Source: Phyllobacteriaceae bacterium (lineage in GTDB: Bacteria > Pseudomonadota > Alphaproteobacteria > Rhizobiales > Devosiaceae). From it: DNA of 11,551 bases. The notes beneath the pieces are model-generated. The model did no database searches, was not told where the DNA came from, and saw only the letters and a list, made by a program, of their open reading frames with translations. Of the stretch, positions 7,437 to 11,551 are shown piece after piece. The stretch is from assembly GCA_012799265.1 (NCBI GenBank), contig JAAZLP010000222.1:1-11551 (forward strand), read 5' to 3'. The position numbers were made by a program, and so were the translations under genes. How positions within the stretch are numbered: position 1 is the stretch's first letter; every line of letters begins with the position of its first letter.

Positions 7437-8728
7437 AGATTGGGCAACCACAATACCAGGATCGGGAATGCGATCAGCATTGCCACGTGGATAATATCCG
7501 CGCCCACAAAGGGCAGGGCGCCCTTGAAAATCGTCGTAAGTGGTATGTCCTTGGCTATGCCTGACAGGACGTAGACGTTCATGCCAACTGGCGGACTCAG
7601 CAGTGCAATTTCCGTCATGCGTACCACCAAAACGCCGAACAGGATTGCATCGAAGCCGAGGCCGGTAACCAGCGGGAAGAACAACGGGATGGTCAGTGTC
7701 ATCATCGCCGACGCGTCAAGCACCATGCCCAGGAAGAAGTAGACCACCAGGATGATCAGCAGCACCATCATCGGCGAGAAGCCGCTTTCGGTGACATAGT
7801 TGACGATGTGGAGCGGAATGGTGCTGGCGGTGACGAAGCTGTTGAACACCATGGCGCCAAAGAGGATGCCAAAGATCATGCCGGTCGATTTGAGCGTCGA
7901 ATAGATGGCATGTTTGGTGGCTTCCCATGAAAGACGCCCGCGTAAGACAGCAATGGCCATCGCACCCGCAGCGCCGATAGCGCCGGCCTCCGTCGGGGTG
8001 AACCAACCGACGACGATGCCACCCATGATGAAGGCAAACAGAACCACGACCTCGCCGATCTTGGAAAAGCTCTGCAGCTTTTCCCGGAAGGTGTAGGCGG
8101 GACCGCGCGGACCAGCCGTAGGATCGATGCGGCACCAGATCGAAACGACGATCATGTAGAAGAGCGCCAGGAGAATGCCGGGAATGATTCCTGCGGCAAA
8201 GAGCTTGCCGATCGAGGTCTCGGTGAGGATACCGTAGATGATGAACATCCCGGAGGGTGGGATCAGCGATCCGATGGTGCCGCCGGCGACAACCGCACCC
8301 GAGGCCATGGCGGTGTTGTAGTTGTGCTTGCGCATCTCGGGCAGTGCCACGAGACCCATGGTGGCTGTCGTGGCCAGGCTGGAGGCGTTCACCGAGGCGA
8401 AGCCGGCCGAGGCGCCGATCGTAGCGATGGCGAGTCCGCCGCGACGCCTGCCCAGCCATTTTGAGGCAAAGTCAAAGAGATCTTTGCCTATCCCCGCTGC
8501 AAACAGAATGTGCGCCATAAAAAGGAACAGCGGCACCGTGCCCATGGCATGATTGGTGGCCATGCTGAATGTGGTGACACCGATGCGCACGATGGCGGCA
8601 TCGAAGCTGACGAGGACGGTGAAACCGGCAAAGCCGATCAGACCCATGGCAAAGCCGATCGGCATGCCGAATCCGATCAGGGTGAACAGGATCGCAAGAC
8701 CCGCAAAGCCTACGGTGACTGAAGTCAT
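7433..8728 (-). CDS. dctM: TRAP transporter large membrane subunit (DctM)
   Basis: Large, channel-forming subunit of a tripartite ATP-independent periplasmic transporter, driving sodium- or proton-coupled uptake of organic acids delivered by DctP. Seen in the 431-aa protein, a normal length: many hydrophobic helices throughout and the family's diagnostic segments, NHAMGTVPLFLFMAHILFAAG at about 59-79, GASAGFASVNASSLATTATMG at about 105-125, and the re-entrant-loop motif GTIGSLIPPSGMFIIYG at 150-166. A matching second-half segment (FFLGMVLDASAMMTLTIP) and LLSPPVGMNVYVLSGIA near the C-terminus are typical. The start overlaps the dctQ stop by 4 bp and the stop overlaps the MFS start by 4 bp, so all three are likely translationally coupled. 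Confidence 0.95.
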   Translation of the reverse strand: MTSVTVGFAGLAILFTLIGFGMPIGFAMGLIGFAGFTVLVSFDAAIVRIGVTTFSMATNHAMGTVPLFLFMAHILFAAGIGKDLFDFASKWLGRRRGGLAIATIGASAGFASVNASSLATTATMGLVALPEMRKHNYNTAMASGAVVAGGTIGSLIPPSGMFIIYGILTETSIGKLFAAGIIPGILLALFYMIVVSIWCRIDPTAGPRGPAYTFREKLQSFSKIGEVVVLFAFIMGGIVVGWFTPTEAGAIGAAGAMAIAVLRGRLSWEATKHAIYSTLKSTGMIFGILFGAMVFNSFVTASTIPLHIVNYVTESGFSPMMVLLIILVVYFFLGMVLDASAMMTLTIPLFFPLVTGLGFDAILFGVLVVRMTEIALLSPPVGMNVYVLSGIAKDIPLTTIFKGALPFVGADIIHVAMLIAFPILVLWLPNL

Positions 8729-9243
8729 TCTGTGTAATCCGGATGCGCTCGCTCGCCGTCGGTCGGGATGCCGCGCAGGAGCTTGTAACCCTGCCAGAGC
8801 AGGATGATGCAGAGCAGCGCCAGGGCGGCAGCCATGCTCCAGCGAAACGGTGCCACGGGCACGTTGATGATAGGAGACAGTTCGTTCTGAGCGCCGCGGC
8901 GGATGGCTTCACGGATGGTGGCCCAAACCACCGCAATCCAGAACAATGATCCCACAATCAGCATCGCACCATGAATGGCCAGCCGCGGCCGTGTTTTCCT
9001 GATGCGATCCACGAAGAGTGTCGCCCGTGTGTGTTCGTTGTGCAGGGCGGCATAGGCGACCGAAATGCTGACGGCCGGAATGAGCAGCAGTTCCGAGATG
9101 GAATAGGTGCCTGGAAAGGCGATATGCAGGGCGCGGAACAGGACGGTTACCACGGTCAGCACCATAAGGCTGAAGATGGCCAAAACGCCCACGACGCCCA
9201 CGGCATCGCTGATACGGCGCAGAATAGTGTCTATAGCTTGCAT
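8725..9243 (-). CDS. dctQ: TRAP transporter small membrane subunit (DctQ)
   Basis: Small four-helix subunit that forms the TRAP membrane complex with DctM. Seen in the 172-aa protein: helices around residues 15-35, 45-60, 80-105 and 125-150, and the internal stretch AFPGTYSISELLLIPAVSIS then the conserved-type HNEHTRATLFVDR after the second helix, usual in DctQ. Start: ATG 9243, with a purine-rich GGGGGC 7 bases upstream. An upstream TTG at 9276 lies inside a strong hairpin and adds residues unlike the family. The ribosome-binding site and start codon are themselves inside an 8-bp inverted repeat, so initiation may be structure-controlled. It lies 65 bp after dctP and overlaps dctM by 4 bp. 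Confidence 0.92.
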   Translation of the reverse strand: MQAIDTILRRISDAVGVVGVLAIFSLMVLTVVTVLFRALHIAFPGTYSISELLLIPAVSISVAYAALHNEHTRATLFVDRIRKTRPRLAIHGAMLIVGSLFWIAVVWATIREAIRRGAQNELSPIINVPVAPFRWSMAAALALLCIILLWQGYKLLRGIPTDGERAHPDYTE

Positions 9244-9264
9244 GGTTTGCCCCCGTTGCAAGCT
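9235..9264 (-). promoter_or_regulatory. Hairpin enclosing the dctQ ribosome-binding site and start codon
   Basis: AGCTTGCA (9235-9242) and TGCAAGCT (9257-9264) are perfect 8-bp inverted arms with a 14-base loop. On the mRNA the loop carries GGGGGC, and the ATG of dctQ straddles the loop-stem junction (9243-9241). The arm at 9261-9264 is shared with the adjoining 12-bp hairpin. Such a fold could limit dctQ initiation. Eight-base repeats occur by chance in a window this size; the position is what makes it notable. Confidence 0.4.
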
Positions 9265-9292
9265 GTCGCCACGCAATGCGGTGGCGACAGCT
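9261..9292 (-). repeat. Perfect 12-bp intergenic hairpin between dctP and dctQ
   Basis: AGCTGTCGCCAC (9261-9272) and GTGGCGACAGCT (9281-9292) are exact inverted arms around an 8-base loop, beginning 16 bp after the dctP stop on the transcribed strand. No T-run follows, so it is more likely an mRNA-stabilising barrier protecting the dctP message from 3' exonucleases than a terminator. This is the strongest inverted repeat I found in the window. Confidence 0.75.
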
Positions 9293-9308
9293 CATGGATT
9301 TGTGCGGG

Positions 9309-10322
9309 TTAGTTCGGGAGCGCCGCGCGGATCTTGTCGTGGATTTCCGTGCCGGGCAGACCAGCAGCATCGAGCTGTTCAGCAGTGGCGCGCGCGGCTG
9401 GTTCGAAGGCCGTCGAATATTCGGCGATAACGGCCGGGTCCACCGCATTGAAGATCACGCCAAGGCTTTCGCCATGGGCCTTGCCTTCATCTTCCGAGCC
9501 CTGAGCAAGCTCATAGGTGCGGTCAGTAAGCCACCCGACATTGTCGAGGAAGACCTGCTGGATATCAGGCGGCAGGCTGTTCCAGGCCGCTGCGTTCATG
9601 GCACGGGACGGATAGGCGCCACGGCTGTGTGGCAACTCGGAATAGTACTTGATCACCTCAGCAAAGCTCAGTGACTTCAGCGCTTCATAGGGTGCGATGA
9701 CGCCATCGAGAACGCCGCGCTGGAGCGACGGATAGGTGTCCGTCATCGGCATGGTGACGCCTTCGGCACCGGCGGCCGTCAGCGCGCCGATATAGTCGAC
9801 GGCGGAACGGATGCGCAGGCCGGCCAGATCGGAGACCTGTGTAAACGGCTTTTCGCGCAGCATCAGGTGCATGGGCGTGCCCACATTGTAGCCGAGCACC
9901 TGGGCGCCTTCCATTTCCTCGGTGTACTGAGGATATTCATCCCAAAGCGCCATATAGACCTTGAGCACGTCGCGAGCGTCCTCGTAGCCGTAGAAGAACT
10001 GCGGGGTCAGCCGGTTGAGGTCATAGCCGGAGCTGGCATAGATCGGCGCGATATAGGACATGTCGGCAACGCCGGCATTGAGCTCATCGATGCCTTCGCG
10101 GCTGTTGATCAGTGAGCCACCCCAGAAGGCGGTGATTTCGACCCGACCATTGGTTTGCTCATGGATGCGCTGGATCCATTCGTCGTCGGCCTGCCCATAG
10201 GGGTGGGTCGGGCTATAGGTGGTGGAATAGGTCAGGTTGAACTCGGCGGCCCAGACTGCGGTGGCAGACAGGCCAAGACTGGTCGTGGCAACAAGTGCCA
10301 TGGCGAGTGTCGTCAGTTTCAT
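9309..10322 (-). CDS. dctP: TRAP transporter periplasmic solute-binding protein (DctP)
   Basis: Periplasmic receptor of the TRAP transporter, binding a carboxylate-bearing substrate and handing it to DctQM. Seen in the 337-aa protein: a Sec signal peptide, MKLTT plus hydrophobic core, with probable cleavage after VWA at residue 25. The mature protein opens with FNLTYSTTYSPTHPYGQ, and LAGLRIR at 166-172 holds the conserved arginine that salt-bridges the ligand carboxylate in this family (Arg172, with Arg170 nearby). MPMTDTYPSLQRGVLDGV then matches the usual segment in which a substrate site and long hinge helix follow. Start: ATG 10322 is set by GGGAGGAAACC directly upstream; an ATG at 10337 overlies that site and is rejected. 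It lies 32 bp downstream of the CoA-transferase gene in one operon. Ligand class (organic acid) is inferred from the family. Confidence 0.94.
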   Translation of the reverse strand: MKLTTLAMALVATTSLGLSATAVWAAEFNLTYSTTYSPTHPYGQADDEWIQRIHEQTNGRVEITAFWGGSLINSREGIDELNAGVADMSYIAPIYASSGYDLNRLTPQFFYGYEDARDVLKVYMALWDEYPQYTEEMEGAQVLGYNVGTPMHLMLREKPFTQVSDLAGLRIRSAVDYIGALTAAGAEGVTMPMTDTYPSLQRGVLDGVIAPYEALKSLSFAEVIKYYSELPHSRGAYPSRAMNAAAWNSLPPDIQQVFLDNVGWLTDRTYELAQGSEDEGKAHGESLGVIFNAVDPAVIAEYSTAFEPAARATAEQLDAAGLPGTEIHDKIRAALPN

Positions 10323-10326
10323 GGTT

Positions 10327-10333
10327 TCCTCCC
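10327..10333 (-). promoter_or_regulatory. Strong ribosome-binding site of dctP
   Basis: The minus strand reads GGGAGGA, AACC, then ATG at 10322. It fixes the dctP start and suggests high expression of the binding protein. The longer 9-mer GGGAGGAAA is identical to that before the sugar-binding protein gene. Confidence 0.8.
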
Positions 10334-10354
10334 TCAAGAAATGATGTGGCCGCC

Positions 10355-11518
10355 CTAGGGGCTGTGGCCGAGTAGTCGCTCCCTCCGATCCGTCGCTATC
10401 CCCAGTTCAGACAACACCTCCTCTGAGTCAGCGCCGGGAAAACGGCCAAGGTTGCGGATCTCGGTTTTGGAACCGAGCCGAACGGGCTGGCCGATGTGAC
10501 GGTTAGTTCCAGTGCTGGTCTGTGTTTCCAGCACCATGCCGCGCGATTGATTGTGCGGGTCGTCCAATGCCTCGGCGATATCGAGTACCGGGGCAAATTG
10601 CGTGCCTGCCGCGCTTAGAATGGCGAGCCATTCGGCGCGGGTCTTTGCGGCAAAGATGGCTTCCAGCGCCGAGCGGATTTCGGTTCGGCGGCTTATGTCG
10701 TTCTGGGCTTCGATGAAGTCTGGGCGCCCCACGGCCTCACAGAAAGCGCGCCAGTAGCGCGGCTCCATGTCGGTCGTGCAGATGAAGAGGTCGTCTTTGG
10801 TGCGCCAAAGGCCAATATCGGCGCGGCGCGTCCCGCGGGGCGGGATTTTTGATGGGTCCGGATAGCGCGAGAGCACGTTTACCAGGAGGCTCATGGCGCA
10901 ATCACTCATGGCTACGTCGATATGGCGGCCTTCTCCGGTGCGGTCTCGCTCCCGCAAGGCGGCGAGAATGGCAAAGGCGGCATGGGTGCCGGTGACCACG
11001 TCGGCGGCCGGAATGCCCGAAAAGCTCGGCTCGTCCGGATTTTCACCAATGCGAGACATGACGCCCGCGATGGAAAGCGCGATGGGATCGTGGCCAGGCT
11101 TGTCGCGATAAGGGCCGGTCTGGCCGCATAGCGTCAGGCTGGCATAGACCAGGTCAGGCTTGACCGCGCGCAGGGATTCGTAGCCCAAGCCGATCTTGTC
11201 CATGACACCGGGGCGATAGTCCTCAACCACGACATCTGCGGTGGCGACGAGTTGCTTAATGGCTTCCAGCGCATCAGGATCGCCCATGTCGAGCATGGTC
11301 GAGCGCTTGTTGCGCGCAAGGATATCGCCCTCGCGCAAGCCGGCCCTTTCGACCTCCGAAAGCTTGTCCCAGCCAAAGACCTGCGCCTGCTTGGCAATCT
11401 CGCGAGGGTTTTCCACGCGGATGACATCTGCGCCCATGTCCGCAAGCAGCCAGGTGCAATAGGGCCCGGGCAGGAACTTGGAAAAATCGACGACGCGGAT
11501 GCCCTCAAGTGCGCTCAT
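10355..11518 (-). CDS. Class III (CaiB/BaiF) CoA-transferase family protein
   Basis: Cytoplasmic enzyme of the formyl-CoA transferase/CaiB/AMACR superfamily, which moves CoA between carboxylic acids or racemises 2-methylacyl-CoAs. Seen in the 387-aa protein, a typical length: N-terminal LEGIRVVDFSKFLPGPYCTWLLADMGADVIRVE (about 4-36), NKRSTMLDM at 70-78, VVEDYRPGVMDKIGLGYE at 97-114, PGHDPIALSIAG at 141-152, and GIPAADVVTG at 168-177 with Asp173 as the expected catalytic aspartate. His143 in the GHD motif matches the acid/base histidine of racemases, so AMACR-like activity is a real alternative. Start: ATG 11518 with GGAG 7 bases upstream (11526-11529). First in-window gene of the TRAP operon; it probably activates the imported acid. 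Superfamily firm, reaction unknown. Confidence 0.9.
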   Translation of the reverse strand: MSALEGIRVVDFSKFLPGPYCTWLLADMGADVIRVENPREIAKQAQVFGWDKLSEVERAGLREGDILARNKRSTMLDMGDPDALEAIKQLVATADVVVEDYRPGVMDKIGLGYESLRAVKPDLVYASLTLCGQTGPYRDKPGHDPIALSIAGVMSRIGENPDEPSFSGIPAADVVTGTHAAFAILAALRERDRTGEGRHIDVAMSDCAMSLLVNVLSRYPDPSKIPPRGTRRADIGLWRTKDDLFICTTDMEPRYWRAFCEAVGRPDFIEAQNDISRRTEIRSALEAIFAAKTRAEWLAILSAAGTQFAPVLDIAEALDDPHNQSRGMVLETQTSTGTNRHIGQPVRLGSKTEIRNLGRFPGADSEEVLSELGIATDRRERLLGHSP

Positions 11519-11551
11519 CGCTCTGCTCCACCTCTATGGGCCGAGGCGGCG

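Noticed and set aside
7716..8459. - strand open frame (247 codons) in another frame of dctM
   Set aside because: His/Arg-rich out-of-frame reading of the DctM coding sequence, which itself has all family motifs intact.
11534..11551. Possible end of another - strand gene (five codons then TAG) just upstream of the CoA-transferase gene
   Set aside because: Only 18 bases are visible, too few to support a gene. The spacing would fit an operon, but it cannot be tested here.

Overview
The window looks like ordinary chromosomal catabolic DNA from a GC-rich alphaproteobacterium, probably of the order Hyphomicrobiales (Rhizobium or Devosia-like). That assignment is inferred from GC-rich codon use, Shine-Dalgarno sites of the GGAGG type, and the mix of a CUT1 ABC transporter, a TRAP transporter and a class III CoA-transferase. 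There are no rRNA, tRNA, CRISPR, insertion-sequence or phage features. Every gene has an intact reading frame except where the left window edge cuts one.

Left part (1-2917, + strand): a polyol or sugar module. It holds the 3' part of a long-chain mannitol dehydrogenase-family gene, then an FGGY kinase carrying a TCSLV motif that points to D-ribulose as substrate. Together they suggest oxidation of a pentitol (or similar polyol) to a ketose, then phosphorylation into the pentose phosphate pathway.

Middle part (2938-6036, - strand): a three-gene CUT1 sugar ABC importer (binding protein, then MalF-type and MalG-type permeases). It converges on the kinase, and the 20-bp gap holds a hairpin that overlaps both stop codons. 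No ATPase gene is present. A candidate promoter with an overlapping inverted repeat sits upstream of the binding-protein gene. A hairpin followed by a T-rich run separates the binding-protein gene from the permease genes.

Right part (6216-11518, - strand): an organic-acid module transcribed as class III CoA-transferase, TRAP binding protein (dctP), small membrane subunit (dctQ), large membrane subunit (dctM) and an MFS carrier. dctQ-dctM and dctM-MFS each overlap by 4 bp (ATGA), so the MFS gene belongs to the TRAP operon. The acid would be imported by TRAP and possibly activated to a CoA thioester by the transferase; the substrate cannot be read from the sequence.

I see no clearly new biological system. 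The most interesting signals are RNA-level. Both binding-protein genes are followed by an intergenic hairpin, and both start with the same strong GGGAGGAAA ribosome-binding site. At dctP-dctQ, a perfect 12-bp hairpin shares four bases with a second hairpin that holds the dctQ ribosome-binding site and start codon.
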